A stretch of DNA of 64,000 nucleotides from Plecoglossus altivelis (GCA_036571765.1 BROE01000005.1:8850324-8914323); one strand, 5' to 3'; shown: positions 12,350 to 21,144, counted from the stretch's first letter. Made by a program: numbers and translations. The notes: generated by a model not told the origin, from the sequence alone.

Positions 12350-15300
12350 TAGCATATGTTAATCATTGCATGTGTTGTGTGTCACTGTGGGCTGCTTTAG
12401 CAACAGTGTTTCATCTGAACGTTCATGCAAATACACCATCCTTGAATTTGGTGTAACGAAGAGCCATTACACATTGGGTGTATCGAGGGAGCACATCTGC
12501 TAGAGAGACATCTGTCTTTGAAAACCATCCTGAAGTGTTGAGGTAGAACTGATTCCAGTCCTGCTACTGCGCCTGTACGTCTAACACAACCGTGTGCGTC
12601 TACACAGGCTATACAGCATGCCTGGAAAGTTTTACACTGGGAACAAACTTTTCAATCTACATAAAATAACAAGAAAAACTCTGGATCCCGACAGCAGTAC
12701 ATAATAATGCTTTGTTTGTTTTTTTTCATTCAAATCTCAGCAGTGCCAGAGTTCTCCACCTGGGGAAATTATGCAAGCTAGGAGCGTTATTATGGTTGAC
12801 ACCAGCTTGGCAGCGAAGGTATGGAATATTTTCTCAGACGTTGGGAGGAGGGAGTGCGTACAGAGAGAGAGAGAACGATGGCGAGAGAGCGTGAGACAGA
12901 GAGAGACAGGGAGCGCAAATGCTAGTTTGCCTCTTGGTCACACTGTCTGCTCCACATAAGAGCACGCTAATTGAATATTCAAGCGTAAACAGCTGAACGG
13001 TTAGGAGTGCGGACGCTTGCCACAGGGGCACACCGCGGGGTTTGGGGGTCCTGTTTCCGGCCGGTCTCGGTGTGTGCCACCGGTTCACTTTACAAAACAA
13101 ACAGGCCTGGAGCTGGTAACACTAGACCTGATCCTGGGCCAGCAGCCAGCTGCCACACATTCCACACACCGGCCATTCAAATACCAGGGAGAATCGGACC
13201 CGCGCACAACATAGTCCCACGCACTCTACCTCTCCTCCCTGAAGCGTCCCCTTCCCTCCCCTCACCCTGACTCATGACTGAACCATGTCCAGTTAGTCCT
13301 CAAGCTCTAAATTGAGGGGGCATTTGGGCATGAGCATTTGCTAATGAATCCTTCTTAAGTACAGTTCCACCTGGCTGAAGAGGTTTTGCTGCCACTTCAC
13401 AGCCAAAGGTCAGTCCATTACGGTGGAACGCCTAGGAGTAAATGAGCTCTAAATCAAGCGGGCTTACCTACAGAGAGGACAGCCTCAGCCCGGACGGAGC
13501 CTAGCTCGTTGGAGGCCTGGCAGATGTATGTGCCGGCGTGGGCCTGAGTGATAGCCTGGATGTAGAGGGAACTGCTCCCAGGCCGGGACATAGTGAGGTG
13601 GGGCGGGCTGTCATCGGGGCTCCTGGCTTGGGCCTGCAGGGGCAGGAGGAGCAGGGCGGGGTGGGTGGCGATGGGTCCGTCAGCGTTGTACCAGCGTATG
13701 ACGGGGAGGGGGTGTCCGGTGGCGTTGCAGGACAGAGAGACTGCATCGCCCTCCTGGTAGGTGCCACTCAGTGGAGGAGACAGAATGCTTGGCATAGAAC
13801 TCATACCTGAGAATACCAAACACACAGAGAAGAGGCAAACAGTTCTGACAGTGTTCTTCCTTTTGATGAATCACATCAACAATTTACACATCAAAAAGAT
13901 CATTTACTTTACTGCAAAGAACATTTTGATATAAAGGCCTGTGCCTGGTACCTAAATGATACAACTTTTACCCAGAATTAACCTTCTCACGTTTGAACTG
14001 ACTTGGCACACTCATCTTATCTCCACCGCCATCTATTTCTACATGTAAACACAAGTGCTTTACCCTGACCTGCATTGCAGTAGGAGTAAATAAATCTCTC
14101 CCTCTCTCTGCTCAGAGTCGGGGAGGAGAAGAGTGAAACATTAGCTACAGCCCCCCCCCCCTCTCCAGACTTGGGTATGTATTCATCATGCTGTAGACAG
14201 AGAGGGCTGGTGGAGAAATCAGGGGGGGTGGGGGGTGGGGGGAGGGGGTCTGAGGTACTGTATGTGTGCATGTTTGTGCGTGTGTGTATGTGTGGAGGAC
14301 GGGTGGGGGGAAATGTCTTAATAAATAAGGGGCAGTTGTGTATGATGTTGACAGCTGGGTGGTCTGGTCCTCGTCATAACCCTGCACGGCTACTCCTAAC
14401 ATTCCTCTGTCCGGGGGCTTATCCCTGACGGCCTGCACAAAGCTCACTCTCAAGCTCAGAGCTGGAGCTGAGGAAAGAGGAAGGCACAGGGCCAAGGCCA
14501 AGGCCAAGACCAGGGCCAGGGCCCGGGCTAGGGCCAGGGCTAGGGCTAGGGCTAGAGCTATGGATAGAACTAGGGCTTTTACAGTACCTCACCTTCCAAA
14601 TACCCTGGACCAACAACACCTTACTTCATGAAATGCAAAGCATGAGACACTAATTCAACTCCACCTGTAACTGAGGTCATGGTAGTGTGAATCCATGGAG
14701 AAAAAGCTTCCTAAAAAAACAATTGTTTCTTTGAAGATTGTACCTGACTGGACAGTAAGCATGCCAGCGGACTGGGCTGAGCCAATCCCGTTGTCCACCA
14801 GACACTGGTACATGCCCTCCTCCTGTGATGTCACATCGATTATCTGAAGGGAGGGGCCTGAGATCTGGAACCGGTTTGAGGGGGTGATGGGCTCGCTGTT
14901 AAACAACCAGGTGATGTTGGGAGTTGGATTTCCCTCGGCCAAACAGCTGAAGTGGGCAGAGGTACCCGGAGGCACCGATTGGTCAGTCAGACCTCGCACA
15001 ACTGAAGCACGCTCTGTTGACCAAGAGAGAGGGCACATCAGAACTCAAAATCAAGTCTTACGACATAACCACCCTCCCACACACACACACACACACACAC
15101 ACACTGACTAGACTAGGACTTGCAGCCATTTCTCACCCAGAACATTCACAGTGTAGTTGACGCTGAGGAGAGTCCCAGCCTCCGTCTGAACAGAACATTG
15201 GTAGATCCCTGCATCGCTGCTCTTCACACTGAGAAAGGCAAGGTTATTGTGTCTCTGTTTCTTCCCAGAGCCCAGCGCCACCTCTTGCCCATCCTTGAGC

Positions 15301-17416
15301 CAGTGTGCCTGCGGGGTGGGGCTCCCTGACACCACACATTCCAGGGTGAGCGGACTGGACTGTTCCACTGTCTGTGTCCTAGGGGTGGTGGGGTAGACTA
15401 TCCGCACAGTGGTGGAGTCCCAGTCTGAGGAGGAGCAACAAAAAAAAAAAAAACATCTTGATGAGATTTGTATTTGGTTCTGACTAAGTCTTCGGTAGGT
15501 AGAGAGCTACAGTGAAACGCAATTCTAGCACTATCTCACTCACGTTTGACTGTCAGCTTAGTACCATGAGACTCCACCTTGGTCTCCCCGGTAACAGGGT
15601 TGTATGCGCCACATTTATACATGCCCTGATGTTTAGGGGAAACGGAGACAATCTGAAGGTTCCCAGATGGAAGAACCAAATAGTCCTCTGAAAAACAGAT
15701 CCGGAAAAGTGAACAACGTGCCAATATTCACAGGATTGGCTTTCAAGATTAAAACGTAAAACTATGCAAGCTAGCGGGGGGAAAGTAAATGAAGCGTTGG
15801 CGACAAGAGGACCGTACCCGTGGAAACCTCTATCTTCTCCCCTCGCACTCTGAGGCGAGGCAGGGCAGGCGGGTTACTCTGGGGCAGAGGACACTCTATC
15901 ACCACCAAGCTGCCGTCCTGGACCACTAAAGAGCGTCGTCTTGTCTCAGAATAATCTGCTATGTCTGCAGGAATGGAGAAGGAAAGACAGAGAAGAAGAG
16001 ACAGAAATTGTGAGAGACAGAACAAGAGAGCATTGAATGGGACTTAAGTGATAGAACTAACAGTTGGTTATGAGATGTCAGAACTGCACCAGCACCAATG
16101 AAACAGCTCTAAGCTCTGCCAAGGTGTTTTTGTTGGATTGCTAGCTTTGTTTAGTGTTCCCATGAATAATTCTATTTAGCTGTAACAGTCTTCCAGCACA
16201 ACCCCATCACCCTGTCCAGTTCGGACTCCCAACAGGAACTGATCATGCAACACAGGAAGGCCCCAGGCTCATTAAGGATACTGGTGAGGAGGCGACTGGA
16301 AGAATGCCCGACTGAAAATCCTACTGCTTCCTTCCCCCCTGCCACTCCGCCACAGGCAACCGAGGTCACCTAGTCTCGCTAAGTGTTACAGACTCCAAAC
16401 ATGGCCTTCCGATCCTCAAACTAACTTCCGCCCTTTCTTTACCCAAGCTTTGAAGTGTGTGTGAGTGGGACTGCAGAAAAGTCATCCTCGAGAGCGAGGA
16501 AATACGAGCGCGTGTGCAAGGATATGCGGGGGTGCGCGCGTGCATGTGGGCCTGCTGTCTATGCAATGTCGGTTCCGTACCTGCGATGGCCACCCGTGCC
16601 AGATGGCTAGCAATGGCCCCAGAGTCTGTGTGCGCCACACACTGGTAAAGGCCTTCATGGCTGTGCTGAAGGGAGGAGAGGAACAGGGAGGTCTGGGTGA
16701 TCTCCAGCCCTGGCAGAACAGCGGGATCCAGAGGCTGGCCTCGGAAACGCCAGGACACCCGCGCCGAGGAAGGACGCACGGAGCAGCGCAGGTGGACCTC
16801 AGAGCCTTGGCTCTGGATCACAGAGACGGGCTCCGAACGAAAGGACAGAGACGCTACTGGAGGAGAGAGAGAGGGAGGGAAGGAGGGAGGGAGAAGAGGA
16901 GGGAGAAGCGAGGGAAAGCAATTAGAGAGAGACAGGAAAAGCACTCATGCAAACATGTTGGAAACCTACAGTGTGTCCTGTGGACTGTATGTTGTGTGTG
17001 GTGTCGTTAAGTAGAAGAGCCCTGTGTCTGTCTAGAGCGTTCCCTAGCTTCTGTTGGTTTTTTGGATTATTGGTTTTCAGTTGTGGAAGTAATTAGGAAA
17101 ACAGGTGTCCAGTAGCATTTGTATTTAGTGGAATGGCACTGTGCCTAGATAGCTCAGTAGTGCTGGAATTCACAAGTAATTCCGAAGTGTATTTGTTCAG
17201 TACATCTGGTGTTCAGGACTGCTCAGTGGGATAGTTCTGCTATTGGAGTTCAGCATTGTTTGTCTTGGTATGGTAAGTGTTCTGTACTGTGGCCGAGGAT
17301 GTTCAGTACTGTTGGTGTGGCGCTCAGGGCTGCTCATGCTTACAGGAGCAGCTGAGTAGCAGTGCCTGGCTAAGACACAGCAGGACAGGAGACACGATCC
17401 GCAGGCCACCGTCCAT
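4002..17416 (-). CDS. cdon: cdon: cell adhesion molecule-related/down-regulated by oncogenes, Hedgehog co-receptor (19 coding exons)
   Basis: Reconstructed by joining exons 17344..17416, 16581..16856, 15818..15964, 15544..15687, 15137..15424, 14744..15013, 13468..13806, 11984..12264, 11245..11419, 10874..10990, 9879..10082, 9543..9724, 8876..8981, 7201..7323, 6705..6893, 6110..6405, 5906..5985, 4471..4745, 4002..4162. Every junction is GT-AG, all phases match, and the sum is 3726 nt (1241 aa; human CDON is about 1287). Domains: signal peptide 1-24, five Ig domains 25-512, acidic linker, three FN3 domains about 550-908, membrane helix about 937-961, cytoplasmic tail 962-1241. Family knowledge: a type I surface receptor that binds Hedgehog ligand through FN3-3, promotes Shh signalling and also supports cadherin-based myogenic signalling. 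The tail (KYDPPGYLYQ, NGGGMYTAL, CNNNRCYTKTN, EKTGWIS) matches CDON and not BOC. No break or frameshift was seen. Confidence 0.96.
4471..4745 (-). CDS. cdon: cdon coding exon 18: tail segment with tandem acceptor
   Basis: Residues 1097-1188. Begins RCYTKTNGTFSGG and contains QDGLEMVPL, matching human CDON. The acceptor is CAGCAG: use of the distal AG (exon from 4745) gives NNNRCYT as in human. The proximal AG (exon from 4748) would add one serine. The Gln/Glu/Asp-rich middle is poorly conserved. Donor GTGAGA. Confidence 0.92.
4746..4750 (-). promoter_or_regulatory. cdon: NAGNAG tandem splice acceptor of cdon exon 18
   Basis: On the - strand the intron ends TTCCAGCAG followed by ATGTTAC. Both AG dinucleotides are in register with phase 2 of the upstream exon. 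The two choices give Arg alone, or Ser-Arg, between NNN and CYT. Confidence 0.6.
5165..5432. repeat. Degenerate CT-rich minisatellite in a cdon intron
   Basis: About 268 bases of repeated TATCCCTCTCTCTTTC-like units (period about 16, with shorter CTCTC variants), within the intron between exons 17 and 18. The rest of this intron (4746-5164 and 5433-5905) is unique sequence without coding signal. Confidence 0.85.
5906..5985 (-). CDS. cdon: cdon coding exon 17: Cys-rich tail segment
   Basis: Residues 1071-1096 plus two bases. Encodes GGGMYTALTQTD and CMSCQNFCNNN, equivalent to the human GGGMYTAVPQID and Cys/Asn-rich motif. Acceptor GTCAAG, donor GTGAGA. Confidence 0.95.
6110..6405 (-). CDS. 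cdon: cdon coding exon 16: cytoplasmic tail, His-rich segment
   Basis: Residues 972-1070. Starts KYDPPGYLYQ (the Lys codon is made across the splice) with MNGHVREYTTL, as in CDON and not in BOC. A Gly/His-rich segment ends HSHPHHHHN. The tail recruits adaptors such as JLP and Bnip-2 in mammalian CDON (family knowledge). Donor GTGAGT after AAC, phase 0. Confidence 0.95.
6705..6893 (-). CDS. cdon: cdon coding exon 15: juxtamembrane stalk and transmembrane helix
   Basis: Residues 909-971. A Pro-rich stalk is followed by the helix at about 937-961 (LLYLIVGCVLGVMVLILLVF) and the stop-transfer WRNRQQN. The helix matches vertebrate CDON. The stalk is shorter than the mammalian one. Acceptor GGTAG, donor GTACGT. 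Confidence 0.95.
7201..7323 (-). CDS. cdon: cdon coding exon 14: end of FN3-3
   Basis: Residues 868-908. Encodes QWHLIGHLQSETSYDIKMQC followed by the conserved ESEYSNVMICETK. Acceptor TCTAG, donor GTATGG. Confidence 0.95.
7536..7731. repeat. CT-rich tandem repeat in a cdon intron
   Basis: Repeated CTCTCCCTTCTTCC units (period about 14 to 15) on the + strand, purine-rich in the sense of cdon. It lies in the intron between exons 13 and 14. Confidence 0.85.
7827..7929. repeat. CA-rich microsatellite with CACGAA interruptions
   Basis: Compound (CA)n with periodic GA interruptions (ACACACGAAC units), grading into pure (AC)n at 7905-7929. Confidence 0.85.
8425..8477. repeat. GA microsatellite
   Basis: Interrupted (GA)n within the same 1.55-kb cdon intron (7324-8875). 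Confidence 0.8.
8876..8981 (-). CDS. cdon: cdon coding exon 13: core of FN3-3, the Hedgehog-binding domain
   Basis: Residues 833-867. Contains SSNNNTPIQGFYIYYRPTD followed by the acidic loop DSDNDSDYKRDVV (residues 854-866). Structural work on the family places Hedgehog binding, with bound calcium, on FN3-3. This exon is essentially invariant against human CDON. Donor GTGAGT. Confidence 0.96.
8982..9542 (-). other. cdon intron between exons 12 and 13
   Basis: 561 bases with normal splice ends. It contains a short GT tract near 9511-9530 and no repeat family or alternative exon that I could support. Confidence 0.6.
9543..9724 (-). CDS. cdon: cdon coding exon 12: end of FN3-2 and start of FN3-3
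   Basis: Residues 772-832. Encodes STFRFRVKAMN of FN3-2, the inter-domain segment, then GPHIS and AVSDTQIILRWT of FN3-3. Acceptor CTACAG, donor GTGAGT, ends in phase 0. Confidence 0.93.
9879..10082 (-). CDS. cdon: cdon coding exon 11: first part of FN3-2
   Basis: Residues 704-771. Starts VPEAPDRPTIS and contains SSVYVTWIPRANGG and SPITAF, close to identical in human CDON. Ends SVEVRSLEPG. In CDON/BOC the FN3-1/FN3-2 region contacts Patched. Donor GTGAGG. Confidence 0.95.
10479..10555. repeat. Perfect (CA)38 microsatellite
   Basis: An uninterrupted CA run of 77 bases in the intron between exons 10 and 11 of cdon. It is the longest perfect dinucleotide run in the window. Confidence 0.95.
10874..10990 (-). 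CDS. cdon: cdon coding exon 10: linker between FN3-1 and FN3-2
   Basis: Residues 665-703, a low-complexity Ser/Lys/Pro linker (EKSTSSSKNPSK) ending NTHFGVVIHDR. Human CDON has EKTASSKNTQ and NNFGVV at the equivalent place. Acceptor AATCAG, donor GTAGGA. Confidence 0.88.
11245..11419 (-). CDS. cdon: cdon coding exon 9: second half of FN3-1
   Basis: Residues 607-664. Contains SWHTVRVPGSEK and SLYEVLMVARSAAGEGQ, the most conserved block of FN3-1 in vertebrate CDON. Acceptor lies after a (CA/GT) tract ending TGTCAG; donor GTCAGC. Confidence 0.95.
11984..12264 (-). CDS. cdon: cdon coding exon 8: Ig-FN3 linker and first half of FN3-1
   Basis: Residues 513-606. An acidic, Ser/Glu-rich linker (DELLLSEEEVLED) is followed by the start of FN3-1 (APIIFSPPQTHKPD, INAYFVKYRK), nearly identical to mammalian CDON at those motifs. 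Donor GTGAGT after Lys606, phase 0. Confidence 0.94.
12271..12347. repeat. GA microsatellite beside the cdon exon 8 acceptor
   Basis: The (GA)n tract begins 7 bases upstream of exon 8. Read in the gene's sense it is (CT)n and doubles as the polypyrimidine tract of the acceptor CTGGCAG. Confidence 0.85.
12348..13467 (-). other. cdon intron between exons 7 and 8, remaining sequence
   Basis: Unique intronic DNA apart from a short GA tract near 12858-12912 and a possible SINE-like fragment near 12995-13075. No open frame resembles a protein. Confidence 0.5.
12995..13075 (+). mobile_element. Possible tRNA-derived SINE remnant (weak)
   Basis: GGTTAGGAGTGCGGACGC resembles a degenerate tRNA A-box head, and GGGGTTTGGGGGTCC about 25 bases later resembles a decayed B-box (GGTTCGANTCC). 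No tail or target duplication was found. This is a resemblance only. Confidence 0.15.
13468..13806 (-). CDS. cdon: cdon coding exon 7: Ig domain 5
   Basis: Residues 400-512. Ig domain with Cys426 (LSCNATG, sequon Asn427), Trp438 (VIRWY) and Cys495 (GTYICQASNELG). A Pro/Leu/Ser-rich insert of about 30 residues separates strands in mid-domain, as in mammalian CDON. Acceptor TCTCAG, donor GTAAGC. Confidence 0.93.
14356..14364 (+). promoter_or_regulatory. Exact GLI consensus motif overlapping an E-box, cdon intron
   Basis: TGGGTGGTC, the textbook GLI-binding 9-mer, overlaps the E-box CAGCTG at 14352-14357. It lies in the intron between exons 6 and 7. About 0.5 exact matches are expected by chance in a window this size, so function is unproven. 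Confidence 0.25.
14488..14577. repeat. Hexanucleotide array resembling variant telomere repeat
   Basis: Period-6 array that grades from GGCCAA and GGCCAG units to AGGGCT units. AGGGCT differs by one base from the vertebrate telomere unit AGGGTT. It sits in the intron between exons 6 and 7 of cdon. Confidence 0.8.
14744..15013 (-). CDS. cdon: cdon coding exon 6: Ig domain 4
   Basis: Residues 310-399. Ig domain with Cys333, Trp345 and Cys380 (GMYQCLVDNGIG). Sequon NIT at Asn342. Acceptor CAACAG, donor GTACAA, phases 1/1. Confidence 0.93.
15080..15104. repeat. (CA)n microsatellite
   Basis: Perfect CA run of about 25 bases in the 123-base intron between exons 5 and 6. Confidence 0.85.
15137..15424 (-). 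CDS. cdon: cdon coding exon 5: Ig domain 3
   Basis: Residues 214-309. Complete Ig domain with Cys243 (TLECVVSG), Trp255 (HWLKDGQ) and Cys290 (IYQC). N-glycosylation sequon NYT at Asn303. Acceptor CCTCAG, donor GTGAGA. It aligns without gaps over ECVVSG and WLKDGQ with human CDON. Confidence 0.93.
15544..15687 (-). CDS. cdon: cdon coding exon 4: Ig domain 2, second half
   Basis: Residues 166-213. Contains LVLPSGNLQIV and the second cysteine Cys191 in MYKCGAYNPV, a signature shared by CDON and BOC. Acceptor TTTCAG, donor GTGAGT. Confidence 0.92.
15818..15964 (-). CDS. cdon: cdon coding exon 3: Ig domain 2, first half
   Basis: Residues 117-165. Carries Cys141 (VVIEC) of the second Ig domain. 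The domain is split by an intron just before the DYLVLPSGNLQ segment, the same position used in CDON/BOC genes. Acceptor CTGCAG, donor GTACGG. Confidence 0.88.
15965..16580 (-). other. cdon intron between exons 2 and 3
   Basis: 616 bases of unique sequence with consensus ends and no alternative exon or repeat that I can support. Confidence 0.6.
16581..16856 (-). CDS. cdon: cdon coding exon 2: Ig domain 1
   Basis: Residues 25-116. I-set Ig fold with Cys49, Trp60 and Cys97 (GLYQC). The segment starting FRSEPVSVIQ aligns with the start of the mature vertebrate CDON ectodomain. Acceptor CTCCAG, donor GTACGG, phases 1/1. Confidence 0.9.
16857..17343 (-). other. cdon intron between exons 1 and 2
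   Basis: 487 bases. A GA-rich (CT in gene sense) tract at 16861-16935 forms the polypyrimidine region before exon 2. The rest is unique sequence containing several short near-repeats of TTCAGTACT. Confidence 0.55.
17344..17416 (-). CDS. cdon: cdon coding exon 1: start codon and signal peptide
   Basis: ATG at 17416-17414 in a strong Kozak context (CACCATGG). It encodes 24 residues: a short basic N-region (Arg6) and a hydrophobic core rich in Leu, Val and Cys, typical of a secretory signal. The exon ends in phase 1 at a GTAAGC donor. Without splicing, the frame would stop soon after, so the splice is required. Joining to Ig1 creates Leu25. Confidence 0.85.
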
Positions 17417-17482
17417 GGTGCTCTTTCACCCCTGCCAGCAGCCGCACAGCCCCCCACACACACACTTCCCTGTTCAACACAC
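17417..17482 (-). other. cdon: cdon 5'UTR segment in the first coding exon
   Basis: Directly upstream of the ATG. A strong acceptor (pyrimidine tract ending CTCCTCTCCAG) ends at 17483, so about 66 untranslated bases precede the start codon in this exon, and the transcript must start in a separate upstream exon. No upstream ATG occurs in this segment. Confidence 0.65.
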
Positions 17483-18769
17483 CTGGAGAGGAGAGAGAGA
17501 GAGCAAGAGACACACACAGAGTTAGTAAATCCGTTTTCAAATAGACAGATGTCTGTCAAGTCTTGACTTCAGCAGGAGGGGAACATCCATTCAGAGTTGA
17601 AGAGGCAGGGTAGATGAGGGGGGATTTACTCAGTCACCCAGCACTGAAACATTGTCGCCTCTTTGTCTCATTGCACACCAGCATCAGTGGTAGAAAGAGA
17701 GAAAAAAATCTATTAGGCTCAAAATTAATCCCAAACAACATTCCTCCTAATCTTCACGACACATCCTTTTTACACACTCCTTGATCTCAGCCCCCCCCCA
17801 CCACCCCGTCCACCGGAGTGTCTCCCCGGGGCCTGGAATGTCTTGCCTCCGACCACCCCCCACTCCAGCCCCCAGCCCCTCTGTCCTCCTCCCGCTGGGC
17901 CACCTTGGGCCCCCCGCTGATGGACTGGCCCCGGAGAGACTCTGGTGCCTGCTCTTAATATCACTCTCCAGTCACAGTGGGCTGCCCCCTCACAGGCTCA
18001 GTGTAGGGTGAAGCCGGGGCCCAGACACACACTGGGAGACAACAGAGTGCCCAGGGGGAGAGACAGAGGAGGAGTGGAGGCCACGTAATTAGGAGCATTC
18101 CTCTCTCCTTTTCAACCCCGCCCCCCCCCCCCCACCTCACCCCCACCCCCAGCAGCGCCACCTCCTCCTTTTCTCCTGCAGTAATCCAGGCAGCCTTTGA
18201 TCCCAGGGTTGCTGGTTGGTAACCAGGCTGAGGGCCCGAAGGCCTCAGGCCACCAGACAATGCCTGTCCAGCTGCCATATTCACGCTGACCGCATGCCTC
18301 CACTCCCAGACCCCCGTCACCGCTCCTCTAACACCCCATGTTCCGGTGGACGACGGGGCAGACGAGGCTGACGGGTGGGTTGAATTAAAGGGATGATGTC
18401 TGGGTGAGATCACTGGAGCTGAACAAGTCTGGCTGTTCCTTTCTATCATCTCCTCCTTACCTTCTCCCTTTCAATCATGAATTTCTCAGACATAACCTAC
18501 TACTTAATGCTAAACACTGAATATATCAATAGTGATATTATTGATATCTTTACACACAAAAGTGTACACACACACACACATGCAGATGAGAGGAGAGGCA
18601 CACAGGAAATAATAAACTGAGCTTCACAGTACTGCCCCCTTCTCAGTTGAGAGATTAGAGGTTAGGGGTTAGGGGTCGGAGAGCTAGGGAAAGAAGGAGA
18701 GCCAGCGGGTGCTTGGTGGCCTGGCCCAGCCCAGTCCCCTAAGGTCACCTCCAACCCCCCTCCTCTGGA

Positions 18770-18783
18770 CGCCCCCTGGTCAC
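18770..18783 (-). promoter_or_regulatory. Partial CTCF-type motif
   Basis: Read on the - strand GTGACCAGGGGGCG matches the core ACCAGGGGGCG of the CTCF consensus, but the first two positions differ. Intron 1 of cdon. Confidence 0.25.
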
Positions 18784-20064
18784 CATGCCATTGAGCCCCT
18801 GCACTCTCAGCTCAACTCTTCAACTTCCTCCCCAGCTGATAGACATATGGACAAGCTACTGAACTACAATACCACTCTGTAGTCAACAAACTGGTCATGT
18901 GGAAACGCAGCACTGCTAAGATGTAACAGTGGGTGCATGTGTGTCTGTGTGTGTCCTCCCTAGACGTCTCAGGTAGATGAAGCCCACATCTCCAGGTATA
19001 GCGTTACTTCTCTCCAGCGAGTCCCAGCAGGCCCTGTGTGCCTTGCCTCCATCCCGTTGGTGGAAACTCACTCCCTCTGCCCCGGAATAATGCTATATAA
19101 TTACAATAATAACAACAGAGCTATAAGAGCACAGCCAGAGACAGGCACATTGGCTCATTGTACTCGGGGGGGAAACCAGAGCGGATAGCGTATCTCTCTC
19201 TCTCCCTCTCTTTGTTTTTAACCCTGCGTTCTCGCCGTGCTCTGGGCTCTGTGTGATGTGTGCTGCAGCGCTGTACCTTTGACCGGGTGCCTGTGTGCAA
19301 ACACACATGCCAGCCTATCCCATGTCCCATCTGGCGCGACGAGGAAACACAGGGCCATCATTCCTGCCTTTTTTATCTGATTGGTTCGCCTGCTGACATC
19401 CGCCACCATAAAGCCGGCGCGCCAGAGGAGACAGACCAACAGACGGACTGAGAGGGAGCTGGGGGCGGGGGCCCGGGGGGGGATATCTAGTATCCTGATC
19501 CGGATGCTGGTAGCCCTGCTTCCTACCCTCACACATACCCAGACCAAAGGCTGCAGGAGTGGCTTCAACGTGCCTGCCTATTCACAAGAGGGGAGTCCCC
19601 TGGTGGAGGGAGAGAGGGACCAGACAGGGAGCATGAGAGCTGTCTCTCAGTGTTCCTTGGGAACTGGTGTCCCAGATCTGGTCCTCCTGTCAGGCCTCTT
19701 TCCTCTCCTCTTAACGCCACTTATTCCATCTTTCCACACCTTTCTCCTCTCTCCCTCCAAGGCACCAGACAACACTACTTAAGAAGAATCCTGTGTCCCA
19801 GACATTCTCTCCCTCATCCCATGTTCATGTAGTTTGGGTTTTTGCGCGTATGTGTTAGGACAGCAGCTACTTTGGTGAGTGTCGGACACAGACAGGAGAG
19901 ACCGCGAGTCTTCAGTCGGACGTGGATTGAAGAGAGGAGGAGCACAGGGCAGGTTAGGGAAAGACGGGCAGCTGTGTCGTGGAGTTCACGAGGAAAGGTC
20001 TTTCACACAAGTATGTTTATGAGCACTTGGGAGTGAGTTTTTGACAGCTGGCTGAAGTGTGTGA

Positions 20065-20102
20065 AAGAGAGAGAGAGCGAGAGAGAGAGAGAGAGAGAGA
20101 GC
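20065..20102. repeat. GA microsatellite
   Basis: (GA)n with a few GC interruptions in cdon intron 1. Confidence 0.8.
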
Positions 20103-20785
20103 GAGCGAAAACAAGCATTCTGTTTTTACACTCCTTGACACACTCCCTCACTCCTGTGCTCTTTCTAGTGTGTCTGACTGCCCTCCATCCACTAGATGGA
20201 TGGAGTGAAATAAGAGGAGAGGTACGCACCCCTATCTCCCTCATGCCATGACAGTCCTGAGACAGATAGAGAGCTGAATGGGTGAGCACACATGGGGTGG
20301 TGGAGGAGTGTAGGTGGGTGGGTGGGCAGGGGGGGTGATGTGGGGGAATGATGGAGGTGGATGGGGGGAGTGGGTTGGACAGTTTCGCCCGTTCACACAC
20401 ATGAGAAGAGGGATCCCAGAGATGACACTGAGGAAAATAAACATTCTGACATGCTGCCCTCAGGGAAATGGGCCAAGTGTGTGTGTGTGTGAGGGGTGGG
20501 GGGGGGATTAGCACCTGCAGTCCCCCTGCAGCAGGACCCTCTCCTGGGCTCATCTGCCCCCATGTGGGGGAAGCCCACATCCCTGTCATGTTAGGTAAAC
20601 AGAGACAAAGGCAGAGCCACACAGCATCAAAGGCCTAGAGGGCAGCAGGGAAAAAACAGGTCACGACTGGTGCTGCTGCTGCCGCAACCCACCCATGCAC
20701 ACACTCTGCACAGCTGAAAGGAACCCTACTGCGCTGAAACCCTACCGGGTGGAACCAGCCAACGCTCAACAAGTTCCAACCAATG

Positions 20786-20813
20786 GGAGCTGATATCATA
20801 GCTCCATCAATCA
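20786..20813. promoter_or_regulatory. Short inverted repeat next to a PBX-HOX type motif
   Basis: GGAGCT and AGCTCC arms flank GATATCAT (20786-20805). They overlap CCATCAATCA (20804-20813), which on the - strand is TGATTGATGG, a PBX-HOX consensus sequence. The same 10-mer recurs at 61852. Confidence 0.25.
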
Positions 20814-21144
20814 ATATGAGAAGGGATACTGTTTCACAGGCTTTTTAAGTGTCAGCTGAGGCAACAGTAGATAACAAAACACATAAAGGTTACACCAGTG
20901 ACCAGAACCAAAGAACTGAAAAGAAACACTGGGCATGTGGGAGAAATTTAGGAGAGAGAGAGTAAGAGAGGAAAGAGAGAGAGACAGAAAGTGAAAGAGA
21001 TGTGGGTTGGTGAGCAGTGTTCTGGTGCGATGCTCTAATCTGACCTGTGCGTTGTGGCTGATTCACATGCTATATGCCCTGAACCTGTCTCCACTTGCCC
21101 TGCATCTCACTGACAGAGGATCTGCAGAACAGACATTCCACAGG

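Noticed and set aside
4002..17416. Assignment of the receptor gene to boc
   Set aside because: Ectodomain motifs are shared, but the cytoplasmic tail (DPPGYLYQ, NGGGMYTA, CNNNRCYTKTN, EKTGWIS) is that of CDON, and FN3-1 (YFVKYRK, SWHTVRVPGSE) matches CDON rather than BOC.
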